A stretch of DNA of 64,000 nucleotides from JANNAT01 sp031384605 (GCA_031384605.1 JANNAT010000142.1:14444-78443), one strand, 5' to 3'. Positions 41,674 through 51,647 are shown, counted from the stretch's first letter. Notes: generated from the sequence alone by a model not told the origin. Translations and numbers: made by a program.

Positions 41674-42957
41674 ATGGATACGATTTTTGCTTTGGCCACT
41701 GCGAGGGGTAAAGCGGGTATTGCCATTATACGGCTGTCTGGACCTTTGGCGCATGAAGCTGTTGGCGGTTTGTGCAAGCTGCCTCGGCCGCGCGTCGCAG
41801 GTTTGCGTAATCTCGTATGGCAAAAGCAGGTTTTGGATCAGGCCTTGGTGATCGTGTTTGAGCCCGGAGCAAGCTTTACAGGAGAGCCGGTAGTAGAGCT
41901 TCATTTGCACGGCAGTTTGGCTGTTGTTAGCGCGGTGATCGCGATTTTATCCGGGTTTGGTGGCTTGCGACAGGCCGAACCGGGTGAATTTACGCGGCGG
42001 GCCCTTGAGAATGGCCGGTTGGATTTGACCCAAGTGGAGGGCCTTGCGGATCTTATTGATTCCGAAACGGAGTCTCAACGAAAGCAAGCGATGCGCGTGC
42101 TGTCGGGTGCGATCAGCAGGAAGGTTGAGACATGGCGGAAGGACTTGATCCGTGCCGCCGCGCTGATCGAGGCGACAATTGACTTTGCCGATGAAGACGT
42201 ACCCGTTGATGTATTACCAGAAGTTAAAGGGTTGATTAAAAGGCTGCTGTTCGAGTTGAGGCAAGAATTGGATGGATCTGTTGCGGCTGAGCGGATCAGG
42301 GATGGGTTCGAAGTGGCGATAATTGGTGCGCCCAACATCGGGAAGTCCACGCTTTTCAATGCGCTTGCCAAGAGGGAGGCCGCGATTACGTCGGAGTTTG
42401 CCGGAACAACGAGAGATGTAATTGAACTTCGGATGGATCTTGGGGGATTGGCAGTTACACTGCTTGATACCGCAGGCCTCCGTGAAACCGTTGATGTTGT
42501 TGAAAAAATCGGGGTGTCCTGGGCAATCCAACGTGCTCAGTCAGCGGATTTGCGGGTGTTCTTGGTCGGCAGGCTTGATGAAACGTTGATGGTGAAACCG
42601 CTAGAAGGTGATATCGTGGTTTTGGGAAAAGCCGACACTTTGGCAAACAAAGATCGCGCCGTTTCCGGTAAAACGGGAGAGGGCATTGCTTGGTTGACCA
42701 GCGAGATAGCCGGCAGGTTAAGTATAAAGGCGGCGTCCGCTGGGATTTTGATACGTGAACGACATAAGCGGGCTATCTTGTTGGCGATCACGGGTTTAGA
42801 GGCTGCCGCATCGGGTTTGAGTCGCGGGGTGCATCTGCCGGAATTGATCGCCGCTGATCTTCGCGCAGCGTCTGATGCACTTTCAGTGATTTTGGGGCGT
42901 ATTCATGTTGAAGATCTGCTGGATGAGATATTCCTAAGCTTCTGCATTGGGAAATAG
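41674..42957 (+). CDS. mnmE: tRNA modification GTPase MnmE
   Basis: 427 residues. N-terminal folate-binding domain, GTPase G1 GAPNIGKSTLFN, G2/G3 region GTTRDVIEL and LLDTAGLRET, and the C-terminal CIGK with its reactive cysteine. With MnmG it makes the cmnm5U34 modification. The ATG at 41674 is preferred to the GTG one codon upstream. The stop is 12 bases before the mnmG start chosen here. Confidence 0.97.
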   Translation: MDTIFALATARGKAGIAIIRLSGPLAHEAVGGLCKLPRPRVAGLRNLVWQKQVLDQALVIVFEPGASFTGEPVVELHLHGSLAVVSAVIAILSGFGGLRQAEPGEFTRRALENGRLDLTQVEGLADLIDSETESQRKQAMRVLSGAISRKVETWRKDLIRAAALIEATIDFADEDVPVDVLPEVKGLIKRLLFELRQELDGSVAAERIRDGFEVAIIGAPNIGKSTLFNALAKREAAITSEFAGTTRDVIELRMDLGGLAVTLLDTAGLRETVDVVEKIGVSWAIQRAQSADLRVFLVGRLDETLMVKPLEGDIVVLGKADTLANKDRAVSGKTGEGIAWLTSEIAGRLSIKAASAGILIRERHKRAILLAITGLEAAASGLSRGVHLPELIAADLRAASDALSVILGRIHVEDLLDEIFLSFCIGK

Positions 42958-42961
42958 GGGG

Positions 42962-42977
42962 TGTTTCACGTGAAACA
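42962..42977. promoter_or_regulatory. parS: parS site 1, over the mnmG start codon
   Basis: TGTTTCACGTGAAACA, an exact 16-bp palindromic ParB-binding site. It lies between the mnmG ribosome site (AGGGGG, 42956-42961) and covers its GTG start at 42970. Confidence 0.95.
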
Positions 42978-44832
42978 ATTTGACGTGATTGTCATCGGTG
43001 GAGGCCACGCGGGTGTAGAGGCAGCCGCCGCGTCTGCGCGAATTGGCGCACGAACAGCCTTGATTACTTTGCGAAAGGCAACCATCGGGGTGATGTCTTG
43101 CAACCCGGCTATTGGCGGTTTGGGTAAAGGCCACTTGGTTCGGGAGATTGATGCACTTGATGGGTTGATGGGTTTGGCGGCAGATCAGGCCGGTATTCAG
43201 TTTCGATTGCTCAACAGGCGCAAAGGCCCAGCAGTGCAGGGACCGCGTGTGCAAGCGGATCGGAAATTATACCGCTTGGCGATTCAGAGCCTACTGGCGC
43301 GGGAGAAAAATCTGCACGTTTTGGAGGCTGAAGTGGCGGGCGTGCTGGTGAACGAAGGCCGCTTAAGTGGCGTAAGGCTTGTAGACGGGGTAGAAATTGC
43401 TGCTTTATCGGTGGTTTTGACTGCCGGAACGTTCTTGAACGGCATAATTCATGTTGGAGATCAACGGCACCCGGGCGGGCGGGTTGGCGACCGACCGTCT
43501 GTGTTGTTGGCTGCGCAGTTGATGGATTTGGGCTTGGCGAAAGGACGACTAAAGACGGGAACACCACCGCGGCTTGATGGTAAAACGATAAACTGGACTT
43601 TGGTCGGAAGTCAGCCGGGCGACGAAGAGCCGGTCATGTTTTCATTTTTGAATAAAGCGCCTACGGCGAAACAAGTGTCGTGTGGGATTACGCATACAAA
43701 TGAAAAAACCCATGACATCGTTCGCCGTAACTTGGCGCGATCTGCGATGTATGGTGGGTTTATAGAGGGGATCGGCCCAAGATACTGCCCATCTATTGAA
43801 GACAAGGTTGTTCGGTTCTCAGAGAAAACGTCCCACCAAATTTTTTTGGAGCCTGAAGGCCTTGATGACAGTACCGTGTATCCAAACGGGATTTCAACGT
43901 CTTTACCGGCTGATGTTCAAGATGACTATGTTCGCAGCATCCAAGGCTTGGAGGATGTGGTGATCACGCAAGCCGGCTATGCCATCGAGTATGACTACTT
44001 TGACCCGCGCCATTTGAATACGGCGTTGGAGCTTAAGGCGATGCCGGGCCTTTTTCTTGCTGGTCAGATAAATGGTACGACGGGCTACGAAGAAGCGGCA
44101 GCTCAGGGATTGGCTGCGGGCATTAATGCTGCAAACAGATCGTTGGGTAGGCCAGCTGTAGTATTTGGACGAAGCAGAAGTTATATTGGCGTGATGATCG
44201 ACGATCTGACGACACAGGGTGTTACTGAGCCCTACCGAATGTTCACGTCGCGGGCCGAATACCGGCTGGCCATACGTGCCGATAATGCCGACCAACGACT
44301 TACCCGAGATGGCATCAATATTGGCTGCGTTCGCGCCGATCGTAGGCAAGCATTCGAAGATAAACTGGAGATGCTTACAACCGCGAAAGATTTGTTGCAT
44401 CTGATGTCATTTTCATCGAAAGAGTTATCAGTTGTTGATATTAAAGTCAGCCAAGATGGGGCGAGGCGGAGCGCCATGGAGGTCCTTGCACTTCCACACG
44501 TTCAAATAGCGCAGGTGTTAGGATTAGTGCCAAGGTTTGGTGAGTTCGACAACGTAATTCAACTTCAGGTGGCAAAGGACGCACTTTATGCGCCCTATTT
44601 AGCCCGTCAAAAAAACGAAGTTGCCTCATTAACTAAGGAAGAAAACACCACAATTACGACTGGGTTTCAATATTTGGGCATGCCAGGACTTTCGTCAGAG
44701 CTGGCTGTTAAGCTTGATCGAATTCGTCCATCAAGCATAGCTCAGGCAGCCAGAATTGAAGGAATAACCCCAGCAGCGCTGACGCTTATTCTGGCGCACT
44801 TGCGCAAAAATCGCCGTGAAATCTCAGCGTGA
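42970..44832 (+). CDS. mnmG: tRNA uridine 5-carboxymethylaminomethyl modification enzyme MnmG
   Basis: 620 residues. FAD loop VIVIGGGHAGVEAAAA at the N-terminus, NPAIGGLGKGHLVREIDAL and the C-terminal helical domain are intact. I chose GTG at 42970 because AGGGGG sits 8 bases before it. A GTG at 42961 would abut the ribosome site with no spacing. A parS site covers the start. The gene overlaps rsmG by 4 bases. Confidence 0.96.
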   Translation: MKQFDVIVIGGGHAGVEAAAASARIGARTALITLRKATIGVMSCNPAIGGLGKGHLVREIDALDGLMGLAADQAGIQFRLLNRRKGPAVQGPRVQADRKLYRLAIQSLLAREKNLHVLEAEVAGVLVNEGRLSGVRLVDGVEIAALSVVLTAGTFLNGIIHVGDQRHPGGRVGDRPSVLLAAQLMDLGLAKGRLKTGTPPRLDGKTINWTLVGSQPGDEEPVMFSFLNKAPTAKQVSCGITHTNEKTHDIVRRNLARSAMYGGFIEGIGPRYCPSIEDKVVRFSEKTSHQIFLEPEGLDDSTVYPNGISTSLPADVQDDYVRSIQGLEDVVITQAGYAIEYDYFDPRHLNTALELKAMPGLFLAGQINGTTGYEEAAAQGLAAGINAANRSLGRPAVVFGRSRSYIGVMIDDLTTQGVTEPYRMFTSRAEYRLAIRADNADQRLTRDGINIGCVRADRRQAFEDKLEMLTTAKDLLHLMSFSSKELSVVDIKVSQDGARRSAMEVLALPHVQIAQVLGLVPRFGEFDNVIQLQVAKDALYAPYLARQKNEVASLTKEENTTITTGFQYLGMPGLSSELAVKLDRIRPSSIAQAARIEGITPAALTLILAHLRKNRREISA

Positions 44833-45455
44833 TTGACTCTGTCCAAGCTTTTCCCGAATGGCTGGATGTTTCACGTGAAACAGAGTTAAGAATGTTGGCC
44901 TTTTGTGAAATTGTCAAAAAGTGGACACCAGTCGTTAACTTGATTTCAAAATCAACGATACCAGACATCTGGCGACGTCATATTATCGACTCGGCGCAAC
45001 TGTTTTCTTTGGCACCCCTTCATGCGAGCCATTGGTTGGATCTCGGCAGTGGTGCGGGATTCCCGGGTCTTGTGGTTGCGATTTTGGCGAAAGAGTTTCG
45101 TCCTAGTCTGGCTATAACGCTGGTGGAGTCAGACCAACGCAAGTCTGTTTTTTTAGCTGAAGCAGCAAGGGTAATTGATGTAAATGTAACGATTATCTGT
45201 GCGCGGGCAGAGTCCATGCTGCCACAGGCTGCAGACGTTGTTTCATCTCGGGCGCTTACATCGCTCAATGGCCTTTGTCGGCACGCAAAAACGCACCTGC
45301 ATGCAGATGGCGTTGCTATTTTTCCGAAAGGATCAAATGCCAATATAGAAATAGTTGCCGCCCGCAAGAACTGGCGGTTTTCTTTAGACCGTCACGCCAG
45401 TAGAACAGACCCAACCGCTTCTATCCTTTTACTGAGAAACATCTTAAATGCCTGA
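44829..45455 (+). CDS. rsmG: 16S rRNA (guanine527-N7)-methyltransferase
   Basis: 208 residues. SAM-binding HWLDLGSGAGFPGLV and RHIIDSAQL upstream of it are the RsmG signature. GTG start overlapping the mnmG stop (GTGA). Residues DVSRET near the N-terminus are encoded by a second parS site. Overlaps parA by 8 bases. Confidence 0.96.
   Translation: MIDSVQAFPEWLDVSRETELRMLAFCEIVKKWTPVVNLISKSTIPDIWRRHIIDSAQLFSLAPLHASHWLDLGSGAGFPGLVVAILAKEFRPSLAITLVESDQRKSVFLAEAARVIDVNVTIICARAESMLPQAADVVSSRALTSLNGLCRHAKTHLHADGVAIFPKGSNANIEIVAARKNWRFSLDRHASRTDPTASILLLRNILNA
44867..44882. promoter_or_regulatory. parS: parS site 2, inside rsmG
   Basis: Exact TGTTTCACGTGAAACA within the coding sequence, read as part of codons for D-V-S-R-E-T. 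Confidence 0.95.
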
Positions 45456-46257
45456 TTCAATTCGAGTTAAAAAGCCGATGATTCTGGCAATCGCAAACCA
45501 GAAGGGCGGCGTTGGCAAAACAACTACAACAATAAATCTTGCCGCGGCACTGGCGGAACTTGGTCGGCATGTTTTGATCGTCGATCTTGATCCGCAAGGA
45601 AACGCGTCGACCGGTCTCGGGGTGCCGCCATCAATGCGCTTGAAGACAAGCTATGATGTGATCATCGAAGAGCTTCCGCTGGCTGACGCGGTAATGTCGA
45701 CGTCAATAGACCGCCTGCTAATATGCCCGTCGAACGCAGATCTTTCGTCTGCGGACCTAGATCTTGTGTCGAACGCTAAACGTAGCTATTTGCTTCATGA
45801 TGCGCTTAGAGATCCTTGTGTTGAAGGTTTGGATTTAGACTTCATCCTTATTGATTGCCCGCCATCGCTCAGCCTGCTTACAATAAACGCATTGGTCGCA
45901 AGCCACGCTGTTCTGGTGCCACTTCAGGCTGAGTTTTTTGCGCTTGAAGGGCTTTCGCAACTCTTGCTTACAGTGAGAGAGGTCCGTCAATCTGCCAATC
46001 CGACGCTAAGAATAGAGGGCGTGGTTCTCACCATGGTTGACGGTCGAAATCGATTGGCGCAGCAAGTCGAAGCGGACGCTCGCAAGACGCTGGGTGATCT
46101 GGTGTTTGCTACGGTGATTCCAAGAAATGTAAGGTTAAGCGAAGCACCTTCTTACGCTCAATCTATACTTACCTATGATTCCAACTCAAAGGGCGCAGAT
46201 GCATACCGAAGTCTTGCCGATGAAATCCTTAAGCGCCACCCACAACAGATAGAATAG
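45448..46257 (+). CDS. parA: Chromosome partitioning ATPase ParA
   Basis: 269 residues, Soj-type chromosomal ParA. The deviant Walker A ANQKGGVGKTTTT is at residues 17-28, VDLDPQGNAS the A' motif and LIDCPPSLSLLT the Walker B. The ATPase gradient moves ParB-parS complexes. It overlaps rsmG and is followed 13 bases later by parB. Confidence 0.97.
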   Translation: MPDSIRVKKPMILAIANQKGGVGKTTTTINLAAALAELGRHVLIVDLDPQGNASTGLGVPPSMRLKTSYDVIIEELPLADAVMSTSIDRLLICPSNADLSSADLDLVSNAKRSYLLHDALRDPCVEGLDLDFILIDCPPSLSLLTINALVASHAVLVPLQAEFFALEGLSQLLLTVREVRQSANPTLRIEGVVLTMVDGRNRLAQQVEADARKTLGDLVFATVIPRNVRLSEAPSYAQSILTYDSNSKGADAYRSLADEILKRHPQQIE

Positions 46258-46270
46258 AACTGGAGCCGTA

Positions 46271-47179
46271 ATGGAAAAGAAATCTGAGCGGCGCGGCCTA
46301 GGTAGGGGTCTTTCGGCCTTGATGGCGGATGTTAGCCTTGATCAAGCAGTCACGGGGCCAGAACAGCAAAAGAATTCAGAGACTCTTGTTCCAATAGAAC
46401 GGATATCCCCAAACCCCAATCAGCCACGCCGCGATTTTAACCCCGAAGCTCTGCAAGAGCTTGCCGATTCTTTAGCGAAAAAAGGAGTAATTCAGCCCCT
46501 GATCGTTCGGCAACTGGGTAAAGATGAACGCTATGAAATTGTTGCGGGAGAACGCCGTTGGCGCGCTGCACAGATGGCAAATCTACATGAGTTGCCCGTA
46601 ATCATCAGACAATTCAGCGATTCCGAAGTTTTAGAAATCGCAATTATTGAGAACATTCAACGCGCCGAACTTAACGCGATAGAAGAGGCACAGGCTTACC
46701 GACAGTTGATGCAGCGGTTTGGGCATACGCAAGAAAAAGTTGCTGAAGCTCTGTCCAGAAGTCGTAGTCATGTCGCCAATCTTCTTCGTCTTCTGACTTT
46801 GCCCGAAGACGTCCAAGCCCTTGTAACAAAAGGTAAGATATCGGCCGGGCATGCGCGTGCCTTGATAACTTCCGCCGCAGCGTCGGAACTTGCACGGCAA
46901 ATCGTTGCCCGGGGACTGTCTGTCCGAGAGACCGAAGAACTTGTCCGAAAATCGGCTGCGGAACCGCATAATCGGCGTATTTCGAAAGAACGCAAATCCA
47001 AGGACGCGGACACCAGAGCAATTGAGATGGATGTATCGGCTAATCTGAACATGAATGTGCAGATTGATCACGAACCCGGCGGTCCAGGCGGAAAAGTGAC
47101 AATCACGTATCGGTCGCTCGACGACCTTGATCTGCTGTGTCGTGCGCTTTCGCAGATACCCCGGGATGGTACGTTTTAG
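46271..47179 (+). CDS. parB: Chromosome partitioning protein ParB
   Basis: 302 residues. N-terminal ParA-contact motif RGLGRGLSALMAD, CTP-binding NPNQPRRDF and GERRWRAAQ, HTH segment EKVAEALSRSRSHVANLLRLL, and a C-terminal dimerisation region. It clamps onto parS and spreads. Three perfect parS sites lie within about 4.2 kb. Confidence 0.97.
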   Translation: MEKKSERRGLGRGLSALMADVSLDQAVTGPEQQKNSETLVPIERISPNPNQPRRDFNPEALQELADSLAKKGVIQPLIVRQLGKDERYEIVAGERRWRAAQMANLHELPVIIRQFSDSEVLEIAIIENIQRAELNAIEEAQAYRQLMQRFGHTQEKVAEALSRSRSHVANLLRLLTLPEDVQALVTKGKISAGHARALITSAAASELARQIVARGLSVRETEELVRKSAAEPHNRRISKERKSKDADTRAIEMDVSANLNMNVQIDHEPGGPGGKVTITYRSLDDLDLLCRALSQIPRDGTF

Positions 47180-47294
47180 AGAACTGGCCTTATTTCGTTG
47201 CAACCACGCGCCGATGCAAAAAAGTCCGGCGTCGTTCACACATTTTCAAGCGGACCTTGCTCTAGTTTTTTCCCGATTTGTTGCCAAAACCTCT

Positions 47295-48452
47295 CTATAC
47301 GTCTGAAAGTTCCCGGATGATTGCATTCAACACCATCCGACCCTTGGGCGTCGCGATTACTCTTGCGGTATCGGATGTGATCATGCCCAGATCTTTCAGA
47401 TAATCAGTCTGAGTTGTGCTTAGAGGTGTAGGAGAAATGGCATTGTAGCGGCGTAGATCCATACCTTCTTGCAGCCGAAGTGACATCATCAGATATTCCA
47501 ACGCATGATCACGCGACGAAAGGGCATGACGAGGCATTTCCCCATGGTGCCCAGAAAGCACCGTCTTTATCCAAAGCGCTGGAGATTTGGCGACCTCCGT
47601 AGCCCACCTTGTGCCATTGATGGTCAGCCTGCCATGCGCTCCAGGTCCAATGCCAATATAGTCGCCGCCGCGCCAATAGATCAAGTTATGGACAGATTCC
47701 GCATCTCTGTGGGCATGATTTGAGACCTCATAAGCAGGAAGTCCGGCTTTGTCGGTCAAGTCCTGCGTCACGTCATACAGCTCAGCCGCAACATCGTCTT
47801 TCGGCAACCCTTTCAGGCCACCACGCGCCAGCCGATCCGCAAAAGCAGTGCCATCTTCAATTGTCAGTTGATACAAAGAAAGGTGATCGGCAGCCAAAAG
47901 CAGCGCCGACCGCAGTTCAGCTTTCCATTGAGCGATGTCTTGGTCTTGCCGCGCATAAATCAAATCGAAACTGACGCGATCAAAACAGCCCTTTGCGATC
48001 TCGAACGCGCGCCTTGCCTCGCTTGCTGTATGCTTACGACCCAGTTTCCGAAGATCTGCATCATTCATTGCCTGCATGCCCATCGAAATGCGCGTAACCC
48101 CAGCATCCCGATAACCTGCAAATCGTCCTGTCTCAATGGATCCGGGATTGGCCTCGAGGGTAATCTCGGGGTTGTTTCGCATGGTCCAGGTTGTCTTTAT
48201 GCGCGCAATGACCGCAGCAACAAGGTCGGGGTGCATTAAGGATGGCGTCCCACCACCAAAAAAGACGGTATCAAGTCGACGACCTGTGGTTTCCAGCCCA
48301 ATGCGGTCAATCTCGATAAGATAGGCCTTCTCCCAGTCGATCTGATTGATGCCCGCCGCAACATGGCTATTGAAATCACAATAGGGACATTTCGACTCGC
48401 AGAAGGGCCAATGAATATAAAGGCCAAAGCCACCGTTCCGCCAGTCTTCCAT
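47295..48452 (-). CDS. hemW: Radical SAM haem chaperone HemW
   Basis: 385 residues. Radical-SAM cluster CESKCPYCDFNSH near residue 18, VFFGGGTPSLM, and a C-terminal HemW domain. The family binds haem and is related to HemN, but lacks proven coproporphyrinogen oxidase activity. AAAAGG precedes the ATG at 48452. Convergent with parB across a 115-base gap with no clear hairpin terminator. Confidence 0.94.
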   Translation of the reverse strand: MEDWRNGGFGLYIHWPFCESKCPYCDFNSHVAAGINQIDWEKAYLIEIDRIGLETTGRRLDTVFFGGGTPSLMHPDLVAAVIARIKTTWTMRNNPEITLEANPGSIETGRFAGYRDAGVTRISMGMQAMNDADLRKLGRKHTASEARRAFEIAKGCFDRVSFDLIYARQDQDIAQWKAELRSALLLAADHLSLYQLTIEDGTAFADRLARGGLKGLPKDDVAAELYDVTQDLTDKAGLPAYEVSNHAHRDAESVHNLIYWRGGDYIGIGPGAHGRLTINGTRWATEVAKSPALWIKTVLSGHHGEMPRHALSSRDHALEYLMMSLRLQEGMDLRRYNAISPTPLSTTQTDYLKDLGMITSDTARVIATPKGRMVLNAIIRELSDV

Positions 48453-48546
48453 AGTCACGCCTTTTGTTCTGCAAGGCCCATCTTGCCGGAGATTGCATCG
48501 CTTGCACGCCTCGGGTCGGCGTATTTATTGACTAGATGTCGATTTG

Positions 48547-48562
48547 TGTTTCACGTGAAACA
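48547..48562. promoter_or_regulatory. parS: parS site 3, over the rdgB stop codon
   Basis: Exact TGTTTCACGTGAAACA. On the minus strand it encodes the last residues C-F-T and the TGA stop of rdgB. Confidence 0.95.
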
Positions 48563-49159
48563 CCCCTTGATCAACTTATGAAACGCATCTGCCCGGTGGC
48601 TTATTTGATTTTTCTGCCAGCGATCCATTTCCCCCAGCGTTTGACCATAGCCGTCCGGTAGAAAGATGGGATCATATCCGTGCCCTTGATTGCCACGCTT
48701 TGGCCAAACGACCTGACCCGCCATCACGCCCTCAAAAACCTCGTCATGCCCATCGGGCCAGGCCAAAACAAGCGTACATCGAAACTGCGCATACCTCGGG
48801 CAGGGGGCCCGCGCCGCTTCAAGCAAATCCCATGTTTTCTGCATCGCCAAACCAAAGTCCCGCCCGGTCGGGGTTTCGGCCCAATCGGCCGTGTAAACGC
48901 CAGGCGCACCGCCAAGCGCATCAACGCTGATACCGGAATCGTCGGCCAAAGCAGGAAAACCGGATGCGTCGCTTGCGGAATGTGCCTTCAGGCGCGCATT
49001 TCCAACAAAATTATCTTCAGTTTCGACCGGCTCTTTCAGCCCAAGCGCGCCAGCGGAGACGATGGCAACGCCATACGGCTCAATCAAGGCGCGTATTTCT
49101 TCCAGCTTCCCAAGGTTATGCGTTGCAATCAGCAGCGTGTCCCCAGCGAACTTTCGCAT
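48551..49159 (-). CDS. rdgB: XTP/dITP diphosphatase
   Basis: 202 residues. IATHNLGKLEEIRALI at the N-terminus, ADDSGISVDALGG, and the C-terminal SHRADAFHKL are diagnostic. It removes deaminated purine nucleotides from the pool. The start ATG overlaps the rph stop as TGATG. The stop codon lies inside a parS site. Confidence 0.95.
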   Translation of the reverse strand: MRKFAGDTLLIATHNLGKLEEIRALIEPYGVAIVSAGALGLKEPVETEDNFVGNARLKAHSASDASGFPALADDSGISVDALGGAPGVYTADWAETPTGRDFGLAMQKTWDLLEAARAPCPRYAQFRCTLVLAWPDGHDEVFEGVMAGQVVWPKRGNQGHGYDPIFLPDGYGQTLGEMDRWQKNQISHRADAFHKLIKGCFT

Positions 49160-49878
49160 CAAAACATTCCCAATGCGGCCTTTTGGCTTGCGACCAGTTG
49201 CGCCACGCCCGCCTCAGCCAGATCCAACAACTCTCCCATTTCAGCACGCGAAAATGTTGCCCCTTCAGCAGACATTTGCACCTCTACCATCCGACCGCGC
49301 CCCGTCAGAATAAAGTTACCGTCTGTCCCTGCAGTCGAATCCTCGGCATAGTCCAAATCCAGAACCGTTTGACCCGCATAAATCCCACAAGACACAGCAG
49401 CAATGTGATCAATGATCGGATCACTGACAATCGCACCGCTTTTCAGCAGCCTGTTCATTGCCAACCGCAAAGCAACCCAACCGCCAGTTATTGATGCACA
49501 GCGCGTGCCACCATCGGCTTGCAGCACATCGCAGTCGATCACAATCTGCCGCTCACCCAATGCCGAACGATCAACACCGGCACGCAAGGCTCTACCGATA
49601 AGCCTTTGAATTTCTTGTGTTCTTCCAGATTGTTTGCCCGCGGCTGCTTCGCGCCGTGTCCGCGAGTTTGTGGCTCTCGGCAGCATGCCATATTCCGCCG
49701 TAACCCAACCCAGGCCGGTATTCTTCAAAAACTGCGGGGCCTTATCTTCGATCGTGGCTGAACATAGAACATGGGTTTCCCCCATCTTGATCAAACAAGA
49801 GCCTTCGGCATGTTTCATGATGCCGATTTCGATTGTCACCGGTCGCATTTCGTTCAATTTACGGGCAGAAGGGCGCAT
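49159..49878 (-). CDS. rph: Ribonuclease PH
   Basis: 239 residues. MRPSARKLNEMRPV at the N-terminus, CSATIEDKAPQFL, and GGWVALRLAMNRL show the phosphorolytic RNase PH fold that trims tRNA 3' ends. AAGGAAAATCTT precedes the ATG at 49878. Overlaps rdgB and is divergent from hrcA. Confidence 0.96.
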   Translation of the reverse strand: MRPSARKLNEMRPVTIEIGIMKHAEGSCLIKMGETHVLCSATIEDKAPQFLKNTGLGWVTAEYGMLPRATNSRTRREAAAGKQSGRTQEIQRLIGRALRAGVDRSALGERQIVIDCDVLQADGGTRCASITGGWVALRLAMNRLLKSGAIVSDPIIDHIAAVSCGIYAGQTVLDLDYAEDSTAGTDGNFILTGRGRMVEVQMSAEGATFSRAEMGELLDLAEAGVAQLVASQKAALGMF

Positions 49879-49993
49879 AAGATTTTCCTTATTTTTCACC
49901 TCCCAAATAGTCCTTAGCGCCGGCATGATGCAACCCTCATTGACGCCGGGCGCGTTCCCTCGTTAATGTGGTCATCCCCTTGGAAATCAGGCA

Positions 49994-51064
49994 ATGAGCG
50001 AAGGCGCACGAATCCTCTCTGAAATGAACGACCGCTCCCGCGAAGTCTTTCGGCGGGTGGTCGAAGGCTATCTCGCGTCTGGTGATCCTGTCGGGTCCAG
50101 AACCCTAAGCCGCAGTCTGACAGAACGCCTCTCTGCGGCAACGGTGCGCAATGTGATGCAAGATCTTGAACTGATGGGGCTGCTGGACAGCCCGCATGTG
50201 TCGGCTGGCCGTATCCCCACACAAATGGGCTTGCGAATGTTTGTAGATGGCCTGTTGGAAGTGGGCACAGTTGCCACCGAAGATCGTCAGGTCATGGACG
50301 CTGTCGTCACCAGTGGCGATCAAGATGTAACGGCGCTGCTGGATCATATAGGCGCAACACTTTCGGGCATTACCCGCGGCGCAAGCGTGGTTTTGGCGCC
50401 AAAGCACGAAGCACCCATCAGACATATTGAATTTGTCAGCCTTGCCCAGGATCGCGCCCTTGTGGTGCTGGTCTTTGCAAACGGACATGTTGAGAACCGC
50501 ATTTTTACCCCGCCACCCGGCCAAACTCCGTCGTCCATGCGTGAGGCGGCGAATTTTCTCAACGCATTGGCCGAAGGCAAAACCTTGTCCGAACTGCGCA
50601 GATCGATTGGTGCTGACATCGCACGCCGTCGGCAAGAAATTGATTCGCTTGCCCGCGCGCTGGTAGAAAGCGGCTTGGCGCTGTGGGAGGGCGGCGAAGA
50701 GAACAGCGAACGGCTGATCGTGCGCGGCCGCGCAAACCTGATCGACAACAGCACCGAATCCCAGGACATCGACCGCATTCGAAGCCTTTTCGATGACCTG
50801 GAACGCAAGCGCGACATTGCGGGTTTTCTGGAACTGGCCGAAACCGGCGAGGGTGTGCGCATTTTTATTGGCTCTGAGAACAAGCTTTTTTCACTTTCGG
50901 GTTCCTCTCTGGTGGTCTCTCCCTATATGAACGCTGATCGAAAGATCATTGGCGCTGTGGGCGTGATTGGACCGACTCGGCTGAACTATGGCAGGATCGT
51001 TCCGATTGTGGACTACACAGCGCAATTGGTTGGCAGGCTTTTGACGGAACGTGCAACCGGCTAG
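49994..51064 (+). CDS. hrcA: Heat-inducible transcription repressor HrcA
   Basis: 356 residues. N-terminal winged helix (SREVFRRVVEGYLASGDPVGSRTLS; LSAATVRNVMQDLELMG), ASVVLAPKH and a C-terminal GPTRLNYGRIVPIVDYT. It represses chaperone genes through CIRCE inverted repeats. No CIRCE element is visible in the 115 bases upstream. grpE follows 40 bases downstream. Confidence 0.95.
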   Translation: MSEGARILSEMNDRSREVFRRVVEGYLASGDPVGSRTLSRSLTERLSAATVRNVMQDLELMGLLDSPHVSAGRIPTQMGLRMFVDGLLEVGTVATEDRQVMDAVVTSGDQDVTALLDHIGATLSGITRGASVVLAPKHEAPIRHIEFVSLAQDRALVVLVFANGHVENRIFTPPPGQTPSSMREAANFLNALAEGKTLSELRRSIGADIARRRQEIDSLARALVESGLALWEGGEENSERLIVRGRANLIDNSTESQDIDRIRSLFDDLERKRDIAGFLELAETGEGVRIFIGSENKLFSLSGSSLVVSPYMNADRKIIGAVGVIGPTRLNYGRIVPIVDYTAQLVGRLLTERATG

Positions 51065-51104
51065 TGCGTTTGCTGCAAGACAGAAAGAAAAGACAAGGAA
51101 AACG

Positions 51105-51647
51105 ATGATGGCGCAGGAAAACACCTCTGCAGACGATATCGAAATCGAAGAGTTTATCGCGGCAGAAGAACTGGACGCGTTGCGCGCAGAGCGCGACGAT
51201 ATGCGGGATCGGTTCATGCGTGCTTTGGCCGATGCCGAAAACAGCCGCAAACGGTCTGAACGTGACAGGCGCGAAGCCGAACAGTATGGCGGATCCAAGC
51301 TCGCCCGTGATTTGCTGCCGGTTTATGATAACTTGCGCCGCGCGTTAGACGTGGCCACGGACGACACCCGCACCCAAGCCGCCGCCCTTATCGAAGGGGT
51401 TGAACTTACGTTGCGGGAACTTAGCACTGTCATGACCAAACACGGCGTCACCCCAATCACGCCTGCCATCGGCGACCAGTTTGATCCGCAAATACATCAA
51501 GCCATGTTCGAAGCAGCCCTTCCCGGCACCAAAGTAGGTCAAATCATCCAGGTGATGGGGGACGGCTTCATGCTGCATGACCGCCTTTTGCGTCCTGCAC
51601 AGGTGGGTGTATCGTCCAATACGGCCAAAACCGATGCGCCGGCCTAG
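51105..51647 (+). CDS. grpE: Nucleotide exchange factor GrpE
   Basis: 180 residues. Acidic N-terminal coiled coil, then MRDRFMRALADAENSRKRSERDR, and a C-terminal beta domain ending with the family motif GFMLHDRLLRPAQVGV. Exchanges ADP on DnaK. AAGGA precedes an ATG-ATG pair, and I took the first. Convergent with mutS. Confidence 0.95.
   Translation: MMAQENTSADDIEIEEFIAAEELDALRAERDDMRDRFMRALADAENSRKRSERDRREAEQYGGSKLARDLLPVYDNLRRALDVATDDTRTQAAALIEGVELTLRELSTVMTKHGVTPITPAIGDQFDPQIHQAMFEAALPGTKVGQIIQVMGDGFMLHDRLLRPAQVGVSSNTAKTDAPA

Noticed and set aside
49879..49993. CIRCE operator before hrcA
   Set aside because: No TTAGCACTC-N9-GAGTGCTAA-like inverted repeat is present in the gap.
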